Source: a bacterium
GTDB taxonomy: Bacteria > Armatimonadota > HRBIN16
DNA length: 6,474 nt
NCBI GenBank assembly: GCA_025057335.1
Contig: JANWXG010000156.1
Span: forward strand, 1 to 6,474
Direction: 5' to 3'
The notes below the pieces were generated by a model that was given only the letters and a program-made list of their open reading frames with translations, made no database searches and was not told where the DNA came from. Below, in pieces: positions 1 to 6,224 of this stretch (positions are counted from its first letter, which is position 1; each line of letters starts with the position of its first letter). A program made the translations under genes and the position numbers.

Positions 1-77
1 CCAGTCCCGTTGTCATTCTGAAGTCCCTGCTATTTGTCAACGGGAAGCACTCACGTGCTTCACTACCAACTGAAGAG
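1..77 (+). repeat. 77-bp direct repeat, copy 1
   Basis: Positions 1-77 are identical to 141-217, an offset of exactly 140 bp. The unit contains TGTCATTCTGA (11-21) and a perfect hairpin, GAAGCAC (44-50) with GTGCTTC (55-61) around a 4-nt loop. The identity stops after TGAAGAG. Copy 1 then continues into CAATCTC, which resembles the end of the element at 465-492. Because copy 1 starts at the window edge, the true repeat may be longer. Confidence 0.95.
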
Positions 78-84
78 CAATCTC

Positions 85-108
85 TGGAGGGTCGCGCTCC
101 GTCGCGAC
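85..108 (+). repeat. GTCGCG hairpin repeat, copy 1
   Basis: A 24-bp element beginning TGGAGGG and containing the perfect 6-bp stem GTCGCG (91-96) / CGCGAC (103-108) around CTCCGT. An identical copy lies at 433-456 and a decayed one at about 344-367. Confidence 0.9.
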
Positions 109-117
109 TATTCCTGA

Positions 118-142
118 CGGCTCGGCGGGAGCCTCGCCCTCC
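118..142 (+). repeat. GGCTCGGCGGGAGCC-type dispersed repeat
   Basis: A 25-bp element, CGGCTCGGCGGGAGCC followed by TCGCCCTCC. Its reverse complement recurs at 6197-6221 with 2 mismatches in 25. The related forms at 6261-6287 and 6311-6337 share the GGCTC..CGGGAG..TCGCCCTCC framework. The same family therefore flanks the three-gene block on both sides, in both orientations. Confidence 0.85.
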
Positions 143-217
143 AGTCCCGTTGTCATTCTGAAGTCCCTGCTATTTGTCAACGGGAAGCACTCACGTGCTT
201 CACTACCAACTGAAGAG
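141..217 (+). repeat. 77-bp direct repeat, copy 2
   Basis: This is an exact copy of 1-77. It begins inside the CCTCC end of the GGCTCGGCGGGAGCC element (118-142) and stops where sequence unrelated to copy 1 begins (TTCGTCCG). It carries the same internal hairpin at 184-201. Perfect identity over 77 bp outside any gene points to a recent local duplication or to two insertions of the same element. Confidence 0.95.
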
Positions 218-236
218 TTCGTCCGTGTTAGTAGTC

Positions 237-252
237 GCGCACGTCAGTGCGC
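237..252 (+). repeat. Short perfect stem-loop
   Basis: GCGCAC (237-242) and GTGCGC (247-252) form a perfect 6-bp stem around the 4-nt loop GTCA. The shape resembles the GAAGCAC/GTGCTTC hairpin inside the 77-bp repeats. No poly-T follows, so it is not a standard terminator. Confidence 0.6.
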
Positions 253-280
253 ATCCTGTCATTCTGACGAGAAAGCTCCC

Positions 281-339
281 TGTCATTCTGAGCGCAGCGA
301 AGAATCTCCCAGATGCTTCGCCTTCGGCTCAGCATGACA
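281..339 (+). repeat. 59-bp near-palindromic dispersed element (GTCATTCTGAG family)
   Basis: The outer arms TGTCATTCTGAGC (281-293) and GCTCAGCATGACA (327-339) pair at 12 of 13 positions. The inner arms GCGAAGAATCT (297-307) and AGATGCTTCGC (311-321) pair at 10 of 11 around a CCC loop. Small unpaired patches of 3 and 5 nt separate the two stems. Either strand could form a long cruciform or RNA hairpin. The left arm has a 23/28 match to 465-492. Elements beginning GTCATTCTGAG with a GCGAAGAATCT core are, from memory, common between genes of many GC-rich bacteria. I see no transposase nearby. Confidence 0.9.
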
Positions 340-343
340 ACAT

Positions 344-367
344 GGGAGGGTCGCGCTCTGTGGCGTC
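344..367 (+). repeat. GTCGCG hairpin repeat, degenerate copy
   Basis: GGAGGGTCGCGCTC (345-358) matches the elements at 85-108 and 433-456 exactly, but the right half has diverged (TGTGGCGTC in place of CGTCGCGAC), so the 6-bp stem is broken. It lies 4 nt after the 59-bp near-palindrome. Confidence 0.75.
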
Positions 368-388
368 CTGAAGGTGTGCTGATGTGGT

Positions 389-428
389 ATGGGCATCCTG
401 CCCATGAGCCACGCGCAAGATGCGCGTG
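389..428 (+). repeat. Tandem double stem-loop
   Basis: Two perfect 7-bp stems lie side by side. ATGGGCA (389-395) pairs with TGCCCAT (399-405) around TCC, and CACGCGC (410-416) pairs with GCGCGTG (422-428) around AAGAT. The third copy of the GTCGCG hairpin element follows 4 nt later. The block looks like another dispersed element, but no second copy is visible in this window. Confidence 0.75.
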
Positions 429-432
429 CCAC

Positions 433-456
433 TGGAGGGTCGCGCTCCGTCGCGAC
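433..456 (+). repeat. GTCGCG hairpin repeat, copy 2
   Basis: Identical over 24 bp to 85-108, with the stem GTCGCG (439-444) / CGCGAC (451-456). It sits between the double stem-loop (389-428) and the GTCATTCCGAG element (465-492). Different elements are packed end to end here. Confidence 0.9.
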
Positions 457-464
457 CAATAGCG

Positions 465-492
465 GTCATTCCGAGTGGAGCGAGCAATCTCC
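465..492 (+). repeat. Half element of the GTCATTCTGAG family
   Basis: GTCATTCCGAGTGGAGCGAG followed by CAATCTCC matches the left arm of the near-palindrome (282-309) at 23 of 28 positions. The matching right arm is not evident downstream, so this looks like a solo or truncated copy. Confidence 0.75.
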
Positions 493-564
493 ACATGCAG
501 GAAACCGTCCTGTTCATAGCGAAGAATAACGCCGCATGAGGCGCGCGAGGGGCATGGCGTCCCC

Positions 565-594
565 TTCACACGTGCGCTCCGCTTATGTTATGAT
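565..594 (+). promoter_or_regulatory. Sigma70-like promoter for the large gene and probable operon
   Basis: The -35 box TTCACA (565-570) differs from TTGACA at one position. The -10 box TATGAT (589-594) differs from TATAAT at one position. They are 18 nt apart. Transcription would start near 600-603, giving a leader of about 30 nt before the ATG at 630. The AT-rich stretch TTATGTTATGATAAGG stands out against the GC-rich surroundings and lies just outside the repeat mosaic. This rests on consensus matching alone. Confidence 0.6.
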
Positions 595-615
595 AAGGTA
601 AAAGAAGAACGCCGA

Positions 616-626
616 AGAGGGTGAGG
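616..626 (+). promoter_or_regulatory. Ribosome binding site deciding the ATG at 630
   Basis: The purine-rich run AGAGGGTGAGG has AGAGG ending 9 nt before the ATG at 630. It leaves no spacing for the in-frame GTG at 621, which lies inside the run. This favours ATG 630, whose product also has a cleaner signal peptide n-region. Confidence 0.6.
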
Positions 627-629
627 AAC

Positions 630-3600
630 ATGATAGTGCGGCATCTACGGGTAGGGGCGCTTCTACTGTGGATGGGAGTTCTCGCTGTCGCAGCATGGAG
701 CCAGCCCAAGGTAGACCCCGAAGTAGCGGAAGCCTACAAGCGACTGGCAGGCGCAGTCTCCTCCGAACGCATCCGCCAGACGGTTTATCAGCTCTCCTCG
801 TATCCTTCCCGCGTAGCAGGTTACCCCGGTGCGGACGCCGCCGCCAAATGGATTGAGGAGCAGTTCCGCCAGATTGGACTGCAACGGGTAACCACTGAGG
901 AGTTCACGGTCACTGTGCCTGTAGACAAGGGGGCGAAGCTGCGCGTGGGCAACCGCGAGTTCCCGCTCTACTCGATGTGGCCCAACCTGGTGCGCACTTC
1001 GCAGCTGCCCCCCGAGGGTATCACAGGGCCAGTTATCTACGCGCGCGACGGCAAGCTGCCCTACTTCAGTGGCAAGAACGTGGAGGGCAGTATCGTGCTG
1101 GTGGACTTCAACTGCGGCACCGACTGGCTGAATGCGCCGCGCCTGGGCGCCAAGGCGGTCATCTTCATCGAGCCCAGCGCTACTATGCGTGGCGAGGCGG
1201 AGTCCAAGTTCATCGGCATCCCCGTCACCGTGCCGCGCTTCTACATCCGCAAGAGCGATGCGGCGCCATTGCTGGCGCTCACCGCCGCACAGCGCGAAGT
1301 GAAAGGCACCCTCTTCGCCACTATGCCCTGGGAACGGCGTCCCGCCTATAACATCATCGGCTGGCTAGAGGGCACCGACCCCAAGTTCAAAGACCAGATT
1401 ATCGTCATCTCCGCCTACTATGATGCGATGTCGGTAGTGCCAGCGCTCGCGCCGGGCGCCGAGAGCGCGTGCGGTATCGCAGGGCTGCTGGAGGTCGCCC
1501 GTGCCTACAAGGCGAACCCGCCCAAGCGCACCATCATGTTCCTGGCGACCAGTGCGCACTTCCTCTCCTTGCAGGGCGTGCGCGAATGGATGGACAAGCA
1601 CATGTTCGAGCTGGAGCGCCCCAACGTCGGACAGCGGCTCGTCTACTCCCTGCTGAACACAGTCGGCATCCGTCCGAAGCAGAAGAAGCTGCTGGACATC
1701 TACCTGTTCCTGTCGCTAGACCTTTCCAGCAAGTCGCGACAGGTGGGGCTATTCTACAAAGGCTACTTCTACGACATGCGCGAAGACGTGCAGAACCGCT
1801 TCTCGGACACGGCGCGCATCTGCCGCGAGAACGCCGAGAAGGTGGGGCACGTGCTGGGCTTTGACCACCGCAAAGCCTTCGCCGATGGCGTGAACCCTGT
1901 GGAGGGCAAGAACTGGCGCAACTACCTGCCTGGCAAATTCGCCTTCGACGCGGAGGTGGTCACCCTCTCTGGCGCTAACGGCATGACCTTCTGCACCACC
2001 GACGACTCGCGCGCGCTGGTGGACACGCCCTTTGATACCCCAGAGAAGGTGAACATTGCCAACGTCACGCGCCAGACGAAGCTGATTGCTGCCCTGCTCT
2101 ACCATATCCTCAACGACACCAACGAGCCGGGCGAGCTGAACGTGCCGCGCTTCCCCATCTCCGAGCCAGGCAACTTCCAGACGATGGGCTTGCAGGGTGG
2201 CTTTGGCACGCTGGACGGGCAGGTGGTGCTGTTTGACCCGCGCAAAAGCTTCATTCCCAACCAGCCCGTGCCCGGTTCGCTAGCGGTGGTGCGCCATGCC
2301 ACCAAGACCTTCATGGGCGTGCGCGGCAACATGATCCAGATGGTGGGCGACGATGCCTACTTCCGCTTCCCGGGCATCCCGCCTATCACCGCTTACGGCT
2401 GGAACCGCATGACCAGCATCGCTGCCTATCGCCTCAACGAGCGTACGGGCGAGATCGAGTACGCCCCTGACCTGGGCGTCACGGGCGCGACGGAATACGC
2501 TATCGACTTCACCATGTCCACAGGGCGCAAGACCACGCGCATCGTGGTGTTCCGCTGCGTGCCTACCTCCATCTACGACCTGGTGGACCAGCAGGCGCTA
2601 CGTGCTCTTACCACGATGGAGGTGCTGGACGGCGAGACCAACGGGCAGCCGCGCATGTACGGCTACACGCTGGCGACCGTGCAGGACTACTCGTTAACCT
2701 CGTACGTCGAGGACGTGGCGGTGGTGTTTGCGCAGCCGGGATCGCGCATCAAGCTCAAGATGGGCGTTGGACCTGGAGCCACGCGCTTCCTGCTCATCAA
2801 CTCCACCCCGGATGAACCAGAAGGCAAGGGCTATCTGGTGGCGGGTAGCGCAGAGGAGGCGCAGGGGTTCGTCGTGCGCACTGTGCGTGAGGAGGAGCTA
2901 ACCGAGCGCGACCTAATTGCGCGCGGCGGCACCATTGCCAACACCGCCCTGCGCGTGGCGGAGGACATGTGGAATCTGGACGAATGGCGCATGAGCCGCC
3001 TGCGCCAGTTCCGCATCATCAACGAAGGTCTGGAGCAGCTGCACGGACTGGCGAAGGAGCATCTGGACAAGGCGCGAGCAGCGCTGGAACGCAAGGACTA
3101 CGCCGCCTTCGACACCTACGCCCGCGCGGCATGGGGCTACGAGGCGCGCGCTTACCCCGACGTACAGGCGACCGCCAACGACGTGGTGCGCGGCGTCATC
3201 TTCTACCTGTTCTTGCTGATGCCGTTCGCCTACTTCATGGAGCGGTTGCTGTTCGGCTTCAGCGACCTCCGACGCCAGCTGCTCACCGCGTTCATCATCT
3301 TCCTGATTATCTTCTTCGCGTTCAGCCAGATTCACCCCGCGTTCCAGCTGGTGAGCAACCTGTTCGTAGTGTTGCTGGCGTTCATCATGCTGGCGCTGTC
3401 GCTGCTGGTCTCGTTCATGGTGGGTGGCAAGTTCGAGGAGCAGCTGAAGCAGCTCAACCGCCAGATTAGCGGCATCCACCGCGCCGACATCGGGCGCGTG
3501 AGCGTGGCGTTCGCGGCGTTCAACTTGGGCGTCTCCAACATGCGCCGACGCAAGGCGCGCACCGCGCTCACCAGCATCACGCTCATCCTGCTCACCTTCA

Positions 3601-5258
3601 TCGTGCTGTCGTTCACCTCCATCGTGAACGTACTGCGCTTCAATAAGGTTCCCGCGCCGGGCACGCCGCTTTACAACGGCATCATGATCCGCACGGCGCT
3701 ATGGGAGCCGCTGCAGGAACCCGCGTATCGCCTGCTGAACGATGAGTTCCGCGACCGGGCGGTAGCACCGCGCGCGTGGTTCTTCGGCGCGGCGTTTGGT
3801 GAGCAGTCGTTCCTCACGCTGCGACGCGGCGACCGCCAGTACGATGCCAAGGCTGCCGTCGGCTTGTCGCCCGCCGAGGCGGAGGTCACGCAACCGCAGA
3901 AGGCGCTGATTGCCGGACGCTGGTTCCGCGAGGGAGACCGCTACGTGGCGATTGTGCCCACCGCCATCGCTCAGCAGCTGCGCATCGAGCCTGAGGACGT
4001 AGGCAAGGCGAAGGTGAACTTCAGCGGTGTGGACTACACCGTCATCGGCATTCTGGACAGCCAGAAGTTCAAAGGGATTACCGACCTCGACCGCGAGCCA
4101 CTAACGCCAGTGGACTTCATCCTGATGCAGAAGATGCAGCGGCAAGGGGCGGGCGGCGCAGGCGAGGCGGGTTTCCGCGAGTACGTGCACCTAGAACCCG
4201 ATGCCTGCTTCTACATCCCCTACAAGACGCTGATGAACATCGGCGGGGAAATCCGCAGCATCGCCATCTCGTTTGCGACGCCCGACGAGGTGCGCGTTGT
4301 GCTGGACAAGCTGATGCCGCGCCTGGGCTTGAACATCTACGCGGGACAGGGCGACCGCACGTGGCGCTACTCGACTCTGGCGGCGACCTCGGGGCGGGGC
4401 ATCGAGTTCATTGTCATCCCCGTGCTAATTGCCGCCCTGATTGTGTTGCAGACGATGCTGAGTAGCGTCTACGAGCGCGTGAAAGAGATTCACATCTTCT
4501 CCTCGCTGGGGCTGTCGCCCACGCATATCGGCTTGCTGTTCCTGGCGGAGGCGATGGTATATGCCATCATCGGCTCCGTGACAGGCTACTTCTTGGGGCA
4601 GCTGAGCGCGAAAATTGTCGTCTGGCTGAACGTGCCGGGGCTGTACCTGAACTTCTCGTCGATGGCGGCAGTGGTCTCCACGCTGATTGTCGTAGCGACG
4701 GTGCTGGCGTCCACCATCTATCCTGCGCGCAAAGCGTCGGAAGTTGCCACACCCGCGCTGGAACGCACCTGGCGAGTCCCAGAACCAGAGGGCGACGTGT
4801 GGCGCATCCCCATGCCCTTCTCGGTGACGCGCGTGCAGGCGGCAGGCTTGAACTCGTTCCTGAGCGAGTGGCTGCAGGCATACGAGGAGTATTCCATCGG
4901 CGACTTCGTGACGCAGGGCGTGAAGGCAGAGGAGTATGACTACGACGGCGGCACTGCCTACCGCATCACCTGCACCGCGTGGGTGGCGCCCTTCGACCTG
5001 GGCGTGAGCCAGAACGTGGAGATCGAGGCGACGCCCACTGACATGCCTGACGTATACGACCTGCACCTGACGCTGACGCGCCTGAGCGGCGACATCGCCA
5101 ACTGGAAGCGCGTGAACCGCCGCTTCCTGAATACGCTGCGCAAGCAGTTCCTCATCTGGCGAACGCTGCGTCAGGAGGAGCGCGAGCGCTACCTGCGCAA
5201 GACCGATGGACGTCAGCCTGCGGGCGTGCCGAGCACGCAGCCTGCGACAGGGACGTAA
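630..5258 (+). CDS. Exported M28 peptidase-like / FtsX-MacB permease fusion protein
   Basis: This 1542-residue envelope protein (an in-frame GTG at 621 would add 3) begins with a signal peptide (1-24, likely cleavage AWS|Q). An M28 aminopeptidase-like fold covers about 30-490, with a PA-like insert at about 128-225. Expected M28 motifs are altered: HxD reads Y263-Y-D265, the bridging Asp region reads E278-S-A-C, the EE pair is H310-F311, and the last His is D465; D364 may be kept. Next come a beta-rich carboxypeptidase-regulatory-like part (about 523-625), further beta sequence, and a helical stalk (774-850). Three membrane helices (855-873, 884-902, 907-931) precede an FtsX/MacB core: interface helix NMRRRKARTAL (970-980), TM 979-999, outer domain 1000-1257, TM 1261-1279, coupling helix YERVKEIHIFSSLG (1281-1294), TM 1302-1325 and 1343-1364, and YPARKASE. 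A domain of about 150 residues at the C-terminus should be cytosolic. The permease fold is secure; its substrate and partner ATPase are unknown, and peptidase activity is doubtful. Confidence 0.9.
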   Translation: MIVRHLRVGALLLWMGVLAVAAWSQPKVDPEVAEAYKRLAGAVSSERIRQTVYQLSSYPSRVAGYPGADAAAKWIEEQFRQIGLQRVTTEEFTVTVPVDKGAKLRVGNREFPLYSMWPNLVRTSQLPPEGITGPVIYARDGKLPYFSGKNVEGSIVLVDFNCGTDWLNAPRLGAKAVIFIEPSATMRGEAESKFIGIPVTVPRFYIRKSDAAPLLALTAAQREVKGTLFATMPWERRPAYNIIGWLEGTDPKFKDQIIVISAYYDAMSVVPALAPGAESACGIAGLLEVARAYKANPPKRTIMFLATSAHFLSLQGVREWMDKHMFELERPNVGQRLVYSLLNTVGIRPKQKKLLDIYLFLSLDLSSKSRQVGLFYKGYFYDMREDVQNRFSDTARICRENAEKVGHVLGFDHRKAFADGVNPVEGKNWRNYLPGKFAFDAEVVTLSGANGMTFCTTDDSRALVDTPFDTPEKVNIANVTRQTKLIAALLYHILNDTNEPGELNVPRFPISEPGNFQTMGLQGGFGTLDGQVVLFDPRKSFIPNQPVPGSLAVVRHATKTFMGVRGNMIQMVGDDAYFRFPGIPPITAYGWNRMTSIAAYRLNERTGEIEYAPDLGVTGATEYAIDFTMSTGRKTTRIVVFRCVPTSIYDLVDQQALRALTTMEVLDGETNGQPRMYGYTLATVQDYSLTSYVEDVAVVFAQPGSRIKLKMGVGPGATRFLLINSTPDEPEGKGYLVAGSAEEAQGFVVRTVREEELTERDLIARGGTIANTALRVAEDMWNLDEWRMSRLRQFRIINEGLEQLHGLAKEHLDKARAALERKDYAAFDTYARAAWGYEARAYPDVQATANDVVRGVIFYLFLLMPFAYFMERLLFGFSDLRRQLLTAFIIFLIIFFAFSQIHPAFQLVSNLFVVLLAFIMLALSLLVSFMVGGKFEEQLKQLNRQISGIHRADIGRVSVAFAAFNLGVSNMRRRKARTALTSITLILLTFIVLSFTSIVNVLRFNKVPAPGTPLYNGIMIRTALWEPLQEPAYRLLNDEFRDRAVAPRAWFFGAAFGEQSFLTLRRGDRQYDAKAAVGLSPAEAEVTQPQKALIAGRWFREGDRYVAIVPTAIAQQLRIEPEDVGKAKVNFSGVDYTVIGILDSQKFKGITDLDREPLTPVDFILMQKMQRQGAGGAGEAGFREYVHLEPDACFYIPYKTLMNIGGEIRSIAISFATPDEVRVVLDKLMPRLGLNIYAGQGDRTWRYSTLAATSGRGIEFIVIPVLIAALIVLQTMLSSVYERVKEIHIFSSLGLSPTHIGLLFLAEAMVYAIIGSVTGYFLGQLSAKIVVWLNVPGLYLNFSSMAAVVSTLIVVATVLASTIYPARKASEVATPALERTWRVPEPEGDVWRIPMPFSVTRVQAAGLNSFLSEWLQAYEEYSIGDFVTQGVKAEEYDYDGGTAYRITCTAWVAPFDLGVSQNVEIEATPTDMPDVYDLHLTLTRLSGDIANWKRVNRRFLNTLRKQFLIWRTLRQEERERYLRKTDGRQPAGVPSTQPATGT

Positions 5259-5286
5259 GGTGTGAAGGAGGACATGCGCTCTCGAG

Positions 5287-5294
5287 GGAGGAGG
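5287..5294 (+). promoter_or_regulatory. Strong ribosome binding site for the TTG start at 5299
   Basis: GGAGGAGG ends 4 nt before the TTG at 5299; its first GGAGG is 7 nt away. No ATG or GTG in this frame is as well placed, and the GYF_2 domain begins immediately after the TTG, so this site fixes an unusual start codon. Confidence 0.8.
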
Positions 5295-5298
5295 CAAG

Positions 5299-5808
5299 TT
5301 GGGTTACTACGTCATCGCACACGACGGTAATCGTTACGGACCAGCAGATATCGAGACGCTACAGCAGTGGGTGCGCGAAGGGCGCATCGCCCCGAACACG
5401 ACGCTAGAGGACGAATACACAGGCACGCAGATTCGGGCAAATCTGCTGCCTGAGCTCAGCCACCTGTTCCCGACAGCGCCTCCCCCTCCCAGCGGTGTAG
5501 TTAGCCAGCCGCCTCCGATGCCTCGCTCCGCAGGCACGCCCAGCGGCGAAGCCACGGCAGCGTTGATATTCGGCATCCTAGGGCTCATCTGTTGCCCTGT
5601 GTTCAGCATCGCCTCGCTGATTCTGGGCAAGCAGGAGATGAACCGTATCGACCAGGGGCTGTCTGCTGTAGAGGGACGTGGGCTGGCGCAGGCGGGATAT
5701 ATCCTGGGCATCGTGGCGCTGGCAATCTGGGGGATACTACTTGCTCTGTGGATTGCGGGTATCGGTGCGGTGTTTCGGTCGATACCTCAGCCGTCCCCGA
5801 TGCCGTAG
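5299..5808 (+). CDS. GYF_2 (DUF4339)-DUF4190 membrane protein
   Basis: This is a 169-residue protein of unknown biochemical role. Residues 2-57 match the GYF_2/DUF4339 pattern: GYYV, then YGPADIETLQQWVREGRI, a Thr-Leu, and an LPELSHLF end. A Pro/Ser/Gly-rich linker follows (58-84, with PPPP and QPPP). A DUF4190-type hairpin then has helices at about 86-109 (GILGLICCP) and 129-159 (GRGLAQAGYILGI just ahead), ending in a short Pro-rich tail. There is no signal peptide, so the GYF_2 domain should be cytosolic, where such domains are thought to bind Pro-rich or other peptides. The gene starts 40 nt after the large permease gene and ends 20 nt before the next, suggesting co-transcription. It starts with TTG behind a very good ribosome binding site. 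Family assignment is from motif recall. Confidence 0.88.
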   Translation: MGYYVIAHDGNRYGPADIETLQQWVREGRIAPNTTLEDEYTGTQIRANLLPELSHLFPTAPPPPSGVVSQPPPMPRSAGTPSGEATAALIFGILGLICCPVFSIASLILGKQEMNRIDQGLSAVEGRGLAQAGYILGIVALAIWGILLALWIAGIGAVFRSIPQPSPMP

Positions 5809-5828
5809 TGCGATGGCATGGACGTGAG

Positions 5829-6191
5829 ATGTGGCGCACGTTGTTGCTGATGGCAGTGCTTCTGACTGGCGGTGTGGTTGCCTACTGGTTGCGGCCTTAC
5901 GTAGAGCGTGCGCCGTCGACGTGTCTGTTTCTTATCATCACAGGCAAGCCCTGTCCAACCTGCGGGATGACGCGGGCGACCTGTGCGTTGGCGCATGGCG
6001 AGTGGGCGAAAGCGGCGAGTTATCATCCGCTGGTGGTGCCGTTCTGGATGAGCCTAATCTTCGTGTTGTGGACGCACTTTGCGCTGCCGCTGTCGCCGAG
6101 GGCAGAGCGGTGGCGCAAGTGGAGCCTGTGGGCGTTTTTGACAGTGGTGGGTGCGGCGTTATTGCTGCGAGCAGCTGAGTGGGTGAGATAG
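5829..6191 (+). CDS. DUF2752 family membrane protein
   Basis: This is a 120-residue protein with three predicted membrane helices (about 4-20, 68-86, 99-116). The segment between the first two helices carries the DUF2752 signature: C32, then GKPCPTCGMTRA (39-50) with a CxxC pair at C42/C45 and TR, then LAHGEW (54-59), and HPL (66-68) where many family members have NPL. The function is unknown; the conserved cysteines could bind metal or be redox-active, which is inference. The start is ATG 5829, with only a weak GGA ribosome site. An in-frame GTG at 5808, overlapping the stop of the upstream gene by one base, would add 7 residues and suit translational coupling, but it has no Shine-Dalgarno. 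From memory, DUF2752 genes often sit beside DUF4190, TM2 or CD225-type membrane genes, so this pairing is typical. It is the last gene of the probable operon. Confidence 0.87.
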   Translation: MWRTLLLMAVLLTGGVVAYWLRPYVERAPSTCLFLIITGKPCPTCGMTRATCALAHGEWAKAASYHPLVVPFWMSLIFVLWTHFALPLSPRAERWRKWSLWAFLTVVGAALLLRAAEWVR

Positions 6192-6196
6192 TGACT

Positions 6197-6221
6197 GAAG
6201 GGCGAGGCTCCTGCCGAGCCG
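6197..6221 (-). repeat. GGCTCGGCGGGAGCC-type repeat, inverted copy
   Basis: Read on the minus strand it matches 118-142 at 23 of 25 positions. It begins 5 nt after the DUF2752 stop codon. Confidence 0.85.
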
Positions 6222-6224
6222 TTC

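Larger units (their letters stand above)
1..570. other. Non-coding repeat mosaic upstream of the large gene
   Basis: I see no credible gene in this stretch. Reading frames here run through repeats, lack ribosome binding sites and give low-complexity Arg/Ser/His-rich translations. The stretch is built almost entirely of short dispersed repeats with dyad symmetry: a 77-bp duplication, three copies of a GTCGCG hairpin element, members of a GTCATTCTGAG family, a GGCTCGGCGGGAGCC element, and several perfect short stem-loops. The core TGTCATTCTGA occurs four times (11-21, 151-161, 257-267, 281-291). The left border is cut by the window, so the mosaic may extend further. Confidence 0.8.

Noticed and set aside
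1..217. CRISPR array
   Set aside because: There are only two copies, the repeat is 77 bp, the spacing is a single 63-bp segment made of other repeats, and no cas gene is present.
228..569. 113-codon minus-strand frame and smaller frames in the left flank
   Set aside because: They are made of translated dispersed repeats (hairpin elements and the GTCATTCTGAG family) and have no plausible start context.
621..629. GTG start at 621 for the large gene
   Set aside because: The Shine-Dalgarno-like run overlaps this codon, leaving no spacing, whereas ATG 630 has a suitable distance and gives a normal signal peptide. It is not excluded outright.
630..2100. Calling the large protein an active aminopeptidase
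   Set aside because: The catalytic Glu and several metal ligands of M28 enzymes are replaced, so a peptidase function should not be stated as fact.
2913..3479. 188-codon minus-strand frame, and 166-codon plus-strand frame at 2969-3469
   Set aside because: Both are out-of-frame readings of the stalk and membrane-helix region of the large gene. They show no domain pattern and no ribosome site.
4425..5297. 290-codon open frame on the minus strand
   Set aside because: It lies entirely over the C-terminal third of the permease gene. Its translation is His/Arg/Gln-rich low complexity, as expected for the antisense of GC-rich codons, and the plus strand has a recognisable FtsX domain here.
5808..5828. 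GTG start at 5808 for the DUF2752 gene
   Set aside because: It has no ribosome binding site, and the 7 added residues (VRWHGRE) are not typical of the family. Coupling to the upstream stop codon keeps it possible.
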